Positions 17,313-25,104 of a stretch of DNA of 64,000 nucleotides are shown here, piece after piece; position 1 is the first letter of the stretch; each line of letters begins with the position of its first letter. The stretch covers positions 124,001 through 188,000 of the forward strand of contig JBKEHH010000006.1 of the NCBI GenBank assembly GCA_046710535.1, in the 5' to 3' direction. The stretch comes from CAWVSB01 sp046710535. Its GTDB lineage: Bacteria > Pseudomonadota > Gammaproteobacteria > Pseudomonadales > CAWVSB01. A model generated the notes under the pieces. It was given only the letters and a program-made list of their open reading frames with translations. It did no database searches and had not been told where the DNA came from. The position numbers were made by a program, and so were the translations under genes.

Positions 17313-19433
17313 ATGAAACAGGGGATTATGTTCGGGGCAATTATAGCGGCGCTTTACAGTTCGGCTTATGCTAACAGTCAGGTAATGGAAGTGGTGTCGA
17401 TTATTGGTAGCAAGCAGGATGCTAGGCAGTTGCTCGGCACTGGCTCGGTGATCGATAGTGAGCAGATAGGAATTGAGGCCGCTCGCGATATTAATCAGTT
17501 ACTGAAGACTATTCCGGGTATCTATATTCAGGAAGAAGACGGCTATGGTCTTCGTCCTAATATCGGTATCCGTGGCGCAGCTTCTGAGCGCTCATCCAAG
17601 GTCACACTAATGGAAGATGGGGTTTTGATTGCCCCGGCACCGTATTCTAATCCGGCCGCCTATTACTTTCCCACTACTAGCAGAATGCATGCTATTGAAG
17701 TGCTTAAGGGCGCGCCACTGTTACGCTATGGCCCACAGACTACCGGTGGTGTCATCAATTTGATATCAACGCCTATTCCTGACGAAATGAGCGGTAATGT
17801 TAATCTGTCTTATGGCGAGAACGCCGAGGCTGATCTATTGGCTAACTATGGTGGCCGCAGTGGTGATTTTGGCTTTCTGATCGAAACAGCGCAGCGCAGT
17901 GCCTATGGGTTTAAAAATATTGATGGTAGTAATAGTGATACCGGCTATGACATCAGTGATTACTTAGTTAAGTTGCTCTGGGAGAGCGAGTCTCAAAGTC
18001 TTGCATTTAAGGCTCAGTACTCTGAAGAGGTTTCTGATGAGACCTATCTTGGCTTGACCGACGCTGACTTCAACCGCGACAAAGATCGGCGCTATGGTTT
18101 GTCAGAGATTGACCAAATGGACAATGACCACAGTGGTTACAATTTGGTTTATCGGAATGAGCTGAATGACAGTGTGTCGATGAGCACTACTGCTTATTAC
18201 AATGAATTTGCCCGTGATTGGTTTAAATTAAGCGGCGGTGGCGATTTTATTGACGCAGCCAACGCTGGTGATGCGGTTGCGCAAGGGGTTTTAGACGGGA
18301 CTGAAGACGTAACTGATCTGCAGTATAAGCACAATAATCGCGAGTACACTTCGCGCGGCGTTGAATTGAATTTTGATGTGGCGCTGGGCAATCATCAACT
18401 AACTTTGGGTGGGCGGATTCACGAAGACGAAATGGATCGCTTTCAACCGGTTGAATACTTTAGCCAGATCGACGGTCAATTAGTATTTAATAGAAATAAA
18501 GCGCCTACTGGTAGTAATAATCGTTTAGAAACAGCCGATGCAACTTCGCTGTGGGCAGTAGACAGCTGGGCAGTAAGTGACGCTCTAAATGTGAATTTAG
18601 CACTACGTTGGGAAGATATTGATTCTTCGCGTAAACAGTATGCCGATGCAGATCGTAATGAACTAGACAGTCGCCGTAGTAACAGCGATAACCAATGGTT
18701 ACCAGGTGCCTCTTTTACTTATGATTTAAGTACTAGCTGGCAAGTATTAGGCGGTGTTCACAAAGGCTTCTCGCCATTAGGCGGCGGCGCGAAAGAGAAT
18801 CAAGAGGCTGAGACCAGTACTAATTGGGAAGCAGGCGTTCGCTATAACGGTACTTGGTTTGTTGAAGTTGTTGGTTTTTATAGTGACTTTGAAAACCAAA
18901 CGGAAAATTGCTCAAATGCAAATCCTTGCAGTAACGGTGATACCTCGGGTTCTTTTGTGACTGGCGAAGCGGTTGTTGCGGGTCTAGAGTTTCAGGCCAG
19001 CTCAAGCTTTGAGTTGGGAGATTTCACTCTGCCAGTAGATCTTATGTATACCTATACTGATGCAACAATTAGCGAGGACAATGTGGCGAGCGGCTTTATG
19101 GACGGCGATCAGTTGCCATCTATTGCCAAAAACACCGTCAGTTTGCGTTTGGGCTTAGAAGGAAATAATGGTTGGGGCAATTATTTAGTGGCTAAATACA
19201 CCGATGAAATGTGTATGGATGTGGGCTGTAATAATAGCTCGGCTGACTTTGGTAAAAGCGAAGACATTTTTGTCATAGATTACATCAGCCGTTATAACCT
19301 AAGTGATGATAGTGTGGTGTTCATTAAGGTCGAAAATGTAATGGATGAACGGGCGATTGTGTCGCGCCAGCCAGACGGAGCTAGACCAAATAAACCACGC
19401 ACAGCCATAGTTGGCGTTGAGTGGTCTTTTTAA
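17313..19433 (+). CDS. TonB-dependent outer-membrane receptor, FecA-like, Fur-regulated
   Basis: This 706-residue precursor has a signal peptide (GAIIAALYSSAYA), a plug domain with PGIYIQEEDGYGLRPNIGIRG and EVLKGAPLLRYGPQTTGGVINL, and a 22-strand-type barrel ending in aromatic WSF. It resembles ferric-citrate-type receptors, but the ligand cannot be read from sequence. Two cysteine pairs (NCSNANPCSN and MCMDVGCNN) probably form disulfides in extracellular loops. The start ATG is preferred because the 22 codons upstream overlap the Fur box. No partner transport genes are adjacent. Confidence 0.93.
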   Translation: MKQGIMFGAIIAALYSSAYANSQVMEVVSIIGSKQDARQLLGTGSVIDSEQIGIEAARDINQLLKTIPGIYIQEEDGYGLRPNIGIRGAASERSSKVTLMEDGVLIAPAPYSNPAAYYFPTTSRMHAIEVLKGAPLLRYGPQTTGGVINLISTPIPDEMSGNVNLSYGENAEADLLANYGGRSGDFGFLIETAQRSAYGFKNIDGSNSDTGYDISDYLVKLLWESESQSLAFKAQYSEEVSDETYLGLTDADFNRDKDRRYGLSEIDQMDNDHSGYNLVYRNELNDSVSMSTTAYYNEFARDWFKLSGGGDFIDAANAGDAVAQGVLDGTEDVTDLQYKHNNREYTSRGVELNFDVALGNHQLTLGGRIHEDEMDRFQPVEYFSQIDGQLVFNRNKAPTGSNNRLETADATSLWAVDSWAVSDALNVNLALRWEDIDSSRKQYADADRNELDSRRSNSDNQWLPGASFTYDLSTSWQVLGGVHKGFSPLGGGAKENQEAETSTNWEAGVRYNGTWFVEVVGFYSDFENQTENCSNANPCSNGDTSGSFVTGEAVVAGLEFQASSSFELGDFTLPVDLMYTYTDATISEDNVASGFMDGDQLPSIAKNTVSLRLGLEGNNGWGNYLVAKYTDEMCMDVGCNNSSADFGKSEDIFVIDYISRYNLSDDSVVFIKVENVMDERAIVSRQPDGARPNKPRTAIVGVEWSF

Positions 19434-19486
19434 AATTGTAAGATCAATGTGTTGGCGAAATTAAGTAGGCCATGCAGTAAACAATG

Positions 19487-19529
19487 TTAAAGAGGCTGTA
19501 CTGATCTTAGATTAGTGCAGCCTCTTTAA
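19487..19529. terminator. Bidirectional-looking terminator after the receptor gene
   Basis: A 12-bp perfect stem (TTAAAGAGGCTG with CAGCCTCTTTAA) extends inward with ACT/AGT after a T-G mismatch. A and T tracts on either side would let it work in both directions. It lies about 55 bp after the receptor stop and overlaps the 3' end of the decayed DJ-1 gene. Confidence 0.8.
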
Positions 19530-20271
19530 ACATTTTGATGAACTCTAATGAAAAGTTATAAGCATCTCCAGGCCATCGCGCAGACGGATAGTTTCTGTCT
19601 TTAACGAAAAAGCCTCTTGTCAATTTATTATGATCGTCTCTCAGTAGGGGAAATGGTCCACCGATAAAATTCTCTACTTTAGATAGAACAGATGCCACTT
19701 CGTCTTCAACGGTAATTTCAGGGTAGGTTAGATAATAATCGCCTAACCATAATCGCGTCAAATTGTAAGCGAGTAATTCTTGAGAGTTCAACAGGCAAGT
19801 GGTTTTATATTCATGAATCACTGACTTACTAGTCGCCGGATCAATACTTCTTGCAGCTAAAACTACACCATGGCAAATCGCTACTACTGGTTTGTTAGCA
19901 GTAAAAAAACTAACTACCTGTCGCTGTAGAACCGCTGATTCTAAGTATTCCTTAACGCCTTTGTCATGGCCTCCAGGTAGCAACAGCCATCAAAGCTAGT
20001 CCCAGCTATGTCATCGTATTTATTAGGCTTGCTAAATTGCTCGCTTGATTGCATATCAATGCATGCGTGTATAGCATCTTTGCGTGCTTGTAAAACTGGT
20101 CTCTATACACCTAGGTTTCACCTGTTAGCATTTTGTTAACTGGCGATGCTTTTTCGCCCGTTGGCGTGGTGAAGGCGATTTAAAACCCAGCGGGGGTTAA
20201 CAGTTTCCAGGGAATGGCTACTTCGGTTGGGTCAAAGCCATAAGTGGGGAGAGGGATTAGGATTTTTTCAT
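19507..20271 (-). pseudogene. Decayed DJ-1/PfpI (type 1 glutamine amidotransferase-like) gene
   Basis: The longest surviving frame, the 3' part, starts at LPGGHDKGVKEYLES and includes the nucleophile cysteine in VVAICHGVV. Upstream on the same strand the missing N-terminus can be read in other frames: LIPLPTYGFDPTEVAIPWKLL, then PVLQARKDAI and MQSSEQF. Lesions seen are a one-base shortfall in an A run right after the ATG, a TAA in place of two codons after PAG, further stop and frame changes near 20107, and a lost base near 19990 (FDG-LLLPGGHDKG). Several independent lesions make this a real pseudogene. Intact relatives are Hsp31/DJ-1-like deglycase or chaperone proteins. Confidence 0.85.
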
Positions 20272-20702
20272 AGTTTTATTATCGGATTTTTAATTGTATA
20301 CGTTGGCACGTTTCGCCTGCTGTTGAGTAGTTTTTCTGATCTGTCAGTTTTACCATCGCGATGGCATTTAATATACTTTATATAAATTATTTGTGTGTTT
20401 CGCTTTTTAGCGAGTTACTTTCTTTGTGGCCAAGAAAGTAACCAAAGAAGTCCGCCCGAATAAAGTCGCCCTTCGTGGACCTGATTTCTCTTAAAGGTAA
20501 CGGTCTCTTGGACAACGCTTGCGTTGAGCGACTTTAGGTTGAGCGTAGCGTTTAAACTCGCCGGCGGGCGAAACCTACATTATCTAACCTCCAAAAATAT
20601 AGACCTATAAAAAATACGGTTAAATCAACGCAATCACCCCCTTGTACCATCCCCCGTCAAAATGCTATAAAGAACCTGAACTCATAGTAAAAGGTAACTT
20701 AA
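20272..20702. repeat. Intergenic repeat-like region with a strong hairpin
   Basis: This non-coding stretch contains GTTACTTTCTT (20414-20424) pairing perfectly with AAGAAAGTAAC (20432-20442) around a seven-base loop. It is followed by a GC-richer segment with short internal repeats (GCTTGCGTTGAGCGACTTTAG, GTTGAGCGTAGCG, CGCCGGCGGGCG). Sequences of this 'ACTTTCTTTGTGGCCAAGAAAGT' type recur between genes in many gammaproteobacterial genomes. Only one copy is in this window, so its repeat status is from general knowledge. Confidence 0.55.
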
Positions 20703-20945
20703 GTGCCATCTTCGGTATTAGAAATTGTAGAGCTAACTAACGGCGACATTGCCTTACAGCGTGCAGACGGTGAGGGCGATCCTATAGTAAACATTAGCTT
20801 CTCTGATGAGACTGCTTCGTTTATGTCAGTAATAAAACTTGAAATAGCGAAGGCGATGTTTCAGGCGGGTATGCAGACGTACACAGATTTGATTGAGCAG
20901 GTTGTTGTTGATGAGGAAGCGGCTAGCGATCGAATAGTGCATTAA
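20703..20945 (+). CDS. Conserved small hypothetical protein
   Basis: This 80-residue acidic cytoplasmic protein is of unknown function. It has an N-terminal beta-rich half (VLEIVELTNGDIALQRADG) and a C-terminal helical half (VIKLEIAKAMFQAGMQTYTDLIEQ). The start is GTG, with AAGGTAA before it. I place it with small proteins found near lexA and topA in pseudomonad relatives, but cannot name a family with confidence. It converges on lexA with about 100 bp between them. Confidence 0.7.
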   Translation: MPSSVLEIVELTNGDIALQRADGEGDPIVNISFSDETASFMSVIKLEIAKAMFQAGMQTYTDLIEQVVVDEEAASDRIVH

Positions 20946-20957
20946 TCGCATTGTTAT

Positions 20958-20996
20958 TCGGGGTGAAGTTCTTCACCTTTAGGCCTTGCTCCCCGA
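20958..20996. terminator. Nested hairpin between a small gene and lexA
   Basis: TCGGGG at 20958-20963 can pair with CCCCGA at 20991-20996, and within it GGTGAAG (20962-20968) pairs with CTTCACC (20971-20977). It lies between two convergent genes and may terminate one or both, but there is no clear T tract. Confidence 0.4.
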
Positions 20997-21045
20997 TGAA
21001 AAGCTTACCCTTCTAAGAACAGTAAATAACCACTATTGACTAATG

Positions 21046-21639
21046 TTAGCGGCGAATGACGCCAACGCTAATACCTTCTATTGAAAACTCTTGTTCGCGT
21101 AAATCAACTTCAATGGTCTTAAACTCTGGATTTTCAGGTTCAAGATTAATTAAATGTTTATTACGGGTTTTATGTAGGCGCTTTACGGTCATTTCATCGT
21201 CTAAACGGGCAACCACAATATCGCCATTGTTAGCTTCGTGGGTTTTGTGTACGGCGAGTAAATCGCCTTCCATAATGCCTACGTCTTGCATACTCTCACC
21301 GCGTACTCGCAAAAAAAAGTCTGCTCGGGGTGAGAAGAACGATGGCGCGATATCACAGTAATCATCTACGTGTTCTTCAGCTAATACTGGGTAGCCTGCA
21401 GCTACATAACCAACAATAGGTATACCGTTACTTTCCGGCAGTCTGATACCACGAGACGCCCCAGCGATCATTTCTATAGCACCTTTACGGGCTAATGCGC
21501 GTAAATGCTCTTCAGCAGCGTTGGCTGATTTAAAACCTAGCTCTTTCGCTATGTCGGCACGGGTAGGTGGCATACCACTATCTTCGATATGACGCTTGAT
21601 AAGTTCCAGTACTTCATTTTGACGAGCGGTAAGTTTCAC
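21046..21639 (-). CDS. lexA: LexA repressor, SOS regulator
   Basis: LexA is the SOS repressor-protease that self-cleaves when RecA is activated. The 197-residue protein has the winged-helix DNA-binding domain (residues 1-68), the cleavage site A81-G82 (GYVAAGYP), the catalytic serine S116 (RGESMQDVGI) and lysine K153 (MTVKRLH). Operator-like boxes lie just upstream, so it is autoregulated. Unlike in Pseudomonas, no sulA-like cell-division inhibitor follows lexA. Confidence 0.98.
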   Translation of the reverse strand: MKLTARQNEVLELIKRHIEDSGMPPTRADIAKELGFKSANAAEEHLRALARKGAIEMIAGASRGIRLPESNGIPIVGYVAAGYPVLAEEHVDDYCDIAPSFFSPRADFFLRVRGESMQDVGIMEGDLLAVHKTHEANNGDIVVARLDDEMTVKRLHKTRNKHLINLEPENPEFKTIEVDLREQEFSIEGISVGVIRR

Positions 21640-21651
21640 GGGGATTACCTC

Positions 21652-21684
21652 ATGGTTATATATACAGTCTGTAAGTATATACAG
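21652..21684. promoter_or_regulatory. Two SOS boxes controlling lexA
   Basis: The site at 21669-21684 is a perfect CTGT-N8-ACAG LexA box with an AT-rich centre (CTGTAAGTATATACAG). A second, imperfect site with an intact ACAG half (21652-21667) sits next to it, closer to the start codon. Adjacent boxes before lexA are the usual autoregulatory arrangement. Confidence 0.9.
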
Positions 21685-21734
21685 CTTTAAGGCTAGGGCA
21701 AGCTAAGTTTTACCAGTGGGTTAGGCAATACAGT

Positions 21735-22070
21735 TTACGCATCTTCCCAAATACCCAGTACTTCAGATGGTTCTAGTTTATCAATAGTGTTATTCCATTG
21801 ATCGGCGCAATAAGGGTCGTCGATATCTAGAGGGGCGTAATGATCATCGTCATAGGCGTTACGCCAATCTTCAGGCTCTTCCACCGAGATAAGCTCTAAC
21901 ATTGACCAACTTTCCATATCGTAGTCACTTATTTCTCCGTCTAGCAACTGGACTTCAATGGTTTGATCTTTGCTGTCCAGAGCAACGACTTCTAATATCG
22001 CTTGGCTGGCTAAATCTTTATACCAAGAGCCTATTTTGGGTACAGGGCTGCGCATTACTTTAGTCTCCAT
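21735..22070 (-). CDS. Conserved acidic hypothetical protein (DUF6763-like)
   Basis: This small, very acidic cytoplasmic protein of 111 residues (106 if the second ATG is used) is of unknown function. It has an N-terminal beta domain (KIGSWYKDLASQAILEVVALD, TIEVQLLDGEISDYDMESW) and a tail rich in aspartate, tryptophan and tyrosine (PEDWRNAYDDDHYAPLDIDD). The composition and order resemble a family I recall as DUF6763, but that name is tentative. A GGAG lies nine bases before the second ATG. It is divergent from the MscS gene. Confidence 0.7.
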   Translation of the reverse strand: METKVMRSPVPKIGSWYKDLASQAILEVVALDSKDQTIEVQLLDGEISDYDMESWSMLELISVEEPEDWRNAYDDDHYAPLDIDDPYCADQWNNTIDKLEPSEVLGIWEDA

Positions 22071-22204
22071 TTATGATTGATTGTTGGTATCATTCAACAT
22101 TGAAGTATGATGTTTAACCAAGATTGTTTGGTGTCTTAAGCGATGTTTTTAGCAACATAATTTTATAAAAAACGTTATTTGTAATTTGCAGAATAGGAAA
22201 AAAT

Positions 22205-23311
22205 ATGAGTCTTGATGAGATTACTGTTTTGATCACAGGTGGCCCCGATTCACCTAACACACTAATTCTTTGGGTTTTTCTGATGGTTGTTGGTGTGGTA
22301 ATAGCGAATTTTTTTGCACGCTTCATGTTAAATAATCTTGAAAAGCAATTTCTGAAAACCAAAACCATTTGGGATGATGCTCTCGTCGCGGCGGCTAAAA
22401 AGCCGTTAACGACGATGGTCTGGGTGATTGGTTTGACTTGGATTGGCGAAGTGATCTATGCCCGTACCGAGGCTTTTGTGTTTTCAGCTATTGGGGAAGT
22501 GAGAGACGTACTGGTATTAGGAGTATTAATTTGGTTTGTGGTGGAGTTTATTCGCCAAGCGGAGCTGAATTTAATAAAACAGCAAGATCAGCAAGCGGCA
22601 ATAGATGAGACAACCTTGCATGCGATATCTAAGTTGTTAAGAACAGCGGTGGTGATAACCGGGGTTTTAGTTGTATTACAAACTCTAGGCTATAACTTAT
22701 CTGGTGTATTAGCCTTTGGTAGTATCGGTGGCATAGCCATTAGTTTTGCTGCGAAAGACTTATTGGCTAATTTCTTTGGCGGTATGATGGTGTATATGGA
22801 TAGGCCGTTTGCTGTTGGCGACTGGATTCGCTCGCCGGATAAATCTATTGAAGGCACCGTAGAGCATATTGGTTGGCGGACCTCTCGTATTCGTACTTTT
22901 GACCAGCGCCCTTTGTATGTTCCCAATTCAATCTTTACCACTATTGTGGTTGAGAATCCGTCGCGGATGCTGAATCGCCGAATTTACGAAACTATCGGTT
23001 TACGTTATTGCGACGTGGCACAATTGGAAAAAATTATTACTGAAGTGAAGGCGATGTTGATGTCGCATCCTGAGATCGACCTAAAGAAAACTTTAATGGT
23101 TAATTTTAATGAGTTCTCTGCGTCGTCGATTGATTTCTTTGTGTATACCTTTACTAAAACGGTCAACTGGGTTGAATATCATAATGTCAAACAAGATGTA
23201 CTGCTAAAAATCGATAAAATTATCGCTGATAATGGTGCTGAGGTTGCCTTTCCGACATCGACTTTACATATACCTGATCAGGTAGTGGTAGCAGAGCAGA
23301 GCGTTAACTAA
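22205..23311 (+). CDS. Small-conductance mechanosensitive channel, MscS family
   Basis: This 368-residue inner-membrane protein has four likely membrane segments. The last is the pore-lining helix (GVLAFGSIGGIAISFAAKDLLANFFGG), followed by the MscS beta domain (DRPFAVGDWIRSPDKSIEGTVEHIGWRTSRIRTFDQRPLYVPNS). This is the signature of channels that release osmolytes on hypo-osmotic shock. It is longer than E. coli MscS by an extra N-terminal membrane region. The next gene begins 2 bp later, suggesting co-expression with the phosphorylase. Confidence 0.94.
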   Translation: MSLDEITVLITGGPDSPNTLILWVFLMVVGVVIANFFARFMLNNLEKQFLKTKTIWDDALVAAAKKPLTTMVWVIGLTWIGEVIYARTEAFVFSAIGEVRDVLVLGVLIWFVVEFIRQAELNLIKQQDQQAAIDETTLHAISKLLRTAVVITGVLVVLQTLGYNLSGVLAFGSIGGIAISFAAKDLLANFFGGMMVYMDRPFAVGDWIRSPDKSIEGTVEHIGWRTSRIRTFDQRPLYVPNSIFTTIVVENPSRMLNRRIYETIGLRYCDVAQLEKIITEVKAMLMSHPEIDLKKTLMVNFNEFSASSIDFFVYTFTKTVNWVEYHNVKQDVLLKIDKIIADNGAEVAFPTSTLHIPDQVVVAEQSVN

Positions 23312-23313
23312 TT

Positions 23314-24069
23314 ATGGCAATAGGAATTATTGGTGGGTCGGGCTTAGCCGACTTAGAAGGTTTAGAGTTTGGCAATGAGCATACGGTGAGCACGCCTTAT
23401 GGCGATATTTCAGCGCCGATTAGACAGGCTGATCACAATGGTGTTGAGGTAATGTTCCTTGCACGCCATGGTGCGGGGCATCATCTTCCTCCTCATAGTA
23501 TAAATTATCGAGCCAATTTGTGGGCGCTAAAACACTTAGGTGTAGATCAAATTATTGCAGTTAATGCCGTTGGTGGGATTACCACCAATATGGGGCCTGA
23601 AATTATTGCGTTGCCAGGCCAGTTGATAGATTACACTTATGGGCGTGAACATACATTTTCTAGTTCGGGTGATGATGTGTTGCAGCATGTGGACTTTAGT
23701 CATCCCTATGATGAAGGTTTACGTAAAAGGTTAGCGTCAGCTTTTAATCGCTGTAATGTTAACTACCAATATGGCGGTGTCTATGGAGCTACCCAAGGCC
23801 CACGTTTAGAAACAGCTGCTGAGGTGAGTAAACTAGAGCGTGACGGCTGTGATTTGGTCGGCATGACCGGTATGCCTGAGGCGGGTTTAGCTAGAGAACT
23901 TGGTATTGCTTATAGTTCAGTTTGTTTAGTGGTCAACTGGGCTGCAGGAAAAAGTGACAGTTTAATTACGATGGCTGAAATTGAAGCGGTAATGGCAACT
24001 GGGATGGATAATGTGCGCCGAGGCTTACTTAGCTTCCTCGATAGTCTCCACACTGTCGATAGTACTTAA
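23314..24069 (+). CDS. S-methyl-5'-thioinosine phosphorylase (MTAP/PNP family)
   Basis: This 251-residue trimeric-type nucleoside phosphorylase splits a methylthio-nucleoside with phosphate in methionine salvage. Motifs visible are IGIIGGSGLADLEG, FLARHGAGHHLPPHSINYRAN and GVYGATQGPRLETAAEV. The gene occupies the position of Pseudomonas PA3004, whose product prefers methylthioinosine over methylthioadenosine. The GMTGMPEAGLARELG segment fits that subgroup. Its 3' end overlaps the convergent csiV gene by 45 bp. Confidence 0.88.
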   Translation: MAIGIIGGSGLADLEGLEFGNEHTVSTPYGDISAPIRQADHNGVEVMFLARHGAGHHLPPHSINYRANLWALKHLGVDQIIAVNAVGGITTNMGPEIIALPGQLIDYTYGREHTFSSSGDDVLQHVDFSHPYDEGLRKRLASAFNRCNVNYQYGGVYGATQGPRLETAAEVSKLERDGCDLVGMTGMPEAGLARELGIAYSSVCLVVNWAAGKSDSLITMAEIEAVMATGMDNVRRGLLSFLDSLHTVDST

Positions 24070-25050
24070 GACGGGTGTTAGCTCATCGAATGGGGTTATT
24101 TTAATAAGCATTCCCATCAATGGGTGATCGATATAGTGTAGATCGTTACTTTGCATGCGCTCTTTTTTGTAAAGTCTAGCGTATTCAATAACGTCGACAG
24201 CTTCATCATTAGCGGTATCAGTCTCAATCACTAAAGTATCTGTATCGTCGAACGTCGAGATATTTTCTTCTATGACTGTCGTATCAATTTCAGCAGTATC
24301 GATAGCTAGCTCGTGCATCCATAAATCTGTAGTAACATGCAAAAAGCGTTTGCGAATAATATTGATTGTGCCATCTAGTTCATTGCCATCGGCCTCCACT
24401 GATAGACGATAACTTGTCATGGCCTGGCCATCGCTAAGCTGTTGTTGCCAGCCACCGTGATAAATTATTTGGTATTTTTTATTGTATTTGAGTTGCTCGA
24501 CTTGATGGCCGAGCACCAACTGGTTATCTGCAGCGGGTATAAATGTTATTACCGGTTCCAATTCATCTTCTGCTACTAATAGGCTGTCTTGTGCAGTGAG
24601 TTCTTCTGTTTCGCTTTCTATAAGAGGTTCTTCAACTACTAGTTCGGGTTTTACCAATGCAAGAGTCGTGTCAATGGCATCTTCTTCCGTCAGTTCACTT
24701 TGCTGCTCAAGCAGTGCTTGCTCGGCTAACTCTTGTTCTAATTGAAGTAGCGCTAATTCGTCTGCTTCTTTTATAGCTTGCAATGCTACCGGCAACGGAA
24801 TAGCTAACAACTCATTTAGCGACTGGGTATCTTCGCTAAGGTTTAGTTCTTTTTGGGTAGGCCACTGTTCTTGATAACGAGCGTTATCGTCGAGGTTTTT
24901 AAAAACAATCAGTTCGACTTGATACCAATCAAGGTATGGGTCTGTCTCATCTTTATCGGTCTCAGTTTGGGCAAAGCCATGGACGCTGCAGGTGAGTACT
25001 ATTGCGCCCAGTAATTGATTTGCCAGTTTTAATGAGAACAAATTTTTCAT
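24025..25050 (-). CDS. csiV: CsiV-like periplasmic protein (peptidoglycan-binding family)
   Basis: This 341-residue protein has a signal peptide (about 1-27, ending SVHGFAQ) and an N-terminal WYQVELIVFKN strand characteristic of the CsiV family. A long acidic low-complexity middle part rich in glutamate and leucine follows, and then a C-terminal domain with LGHQVEQLKYNKKYQIIYHGGWQQ and the YIDHPLMGMLIKITP ending. In Vibrio CsiV activates the LpoA-PBP1A system. The gene normally sits beside mfd, as here. The acidic linker is the variable part of the family. It overlaps the phosphorylase gene convergently. Confidence 0.85.
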   Translation of the reverse strand: MKNLFSLKLANQLLGAIVLTCSVHGFAQTETDKDETDPYLDWYQVELIVFKNLDDNARYQEQWPTQKELNLSEDTQSLNELLAIPLPVALQAIKEADELALLQLEQELAEQALLEQQSELTEEDAIDTTLALVKPELVVEEPLIESETEELTAQDSLLVAEDELEPVITFIPAADNQLVLGHQVEQLKYNKKYQIIYHGGWQQQLSDGQAMTSYRLSVEADGNELDGTINIIRKRFLHVTTDLWMHELAIDTAEIDTTVIEENISTFDDTDTLVIETDTANDEAVDVIEYARLYKKERMQSNDLHYIDHPLMGMLIKITPFDELTPVLSTIDSVETIEEAK

Positions 25051-25104
25051 GATAGGTTTATGCAGCCTGTTTATGTTTTGTTATTGATTAGTATGTTGCT
25101 TAAT

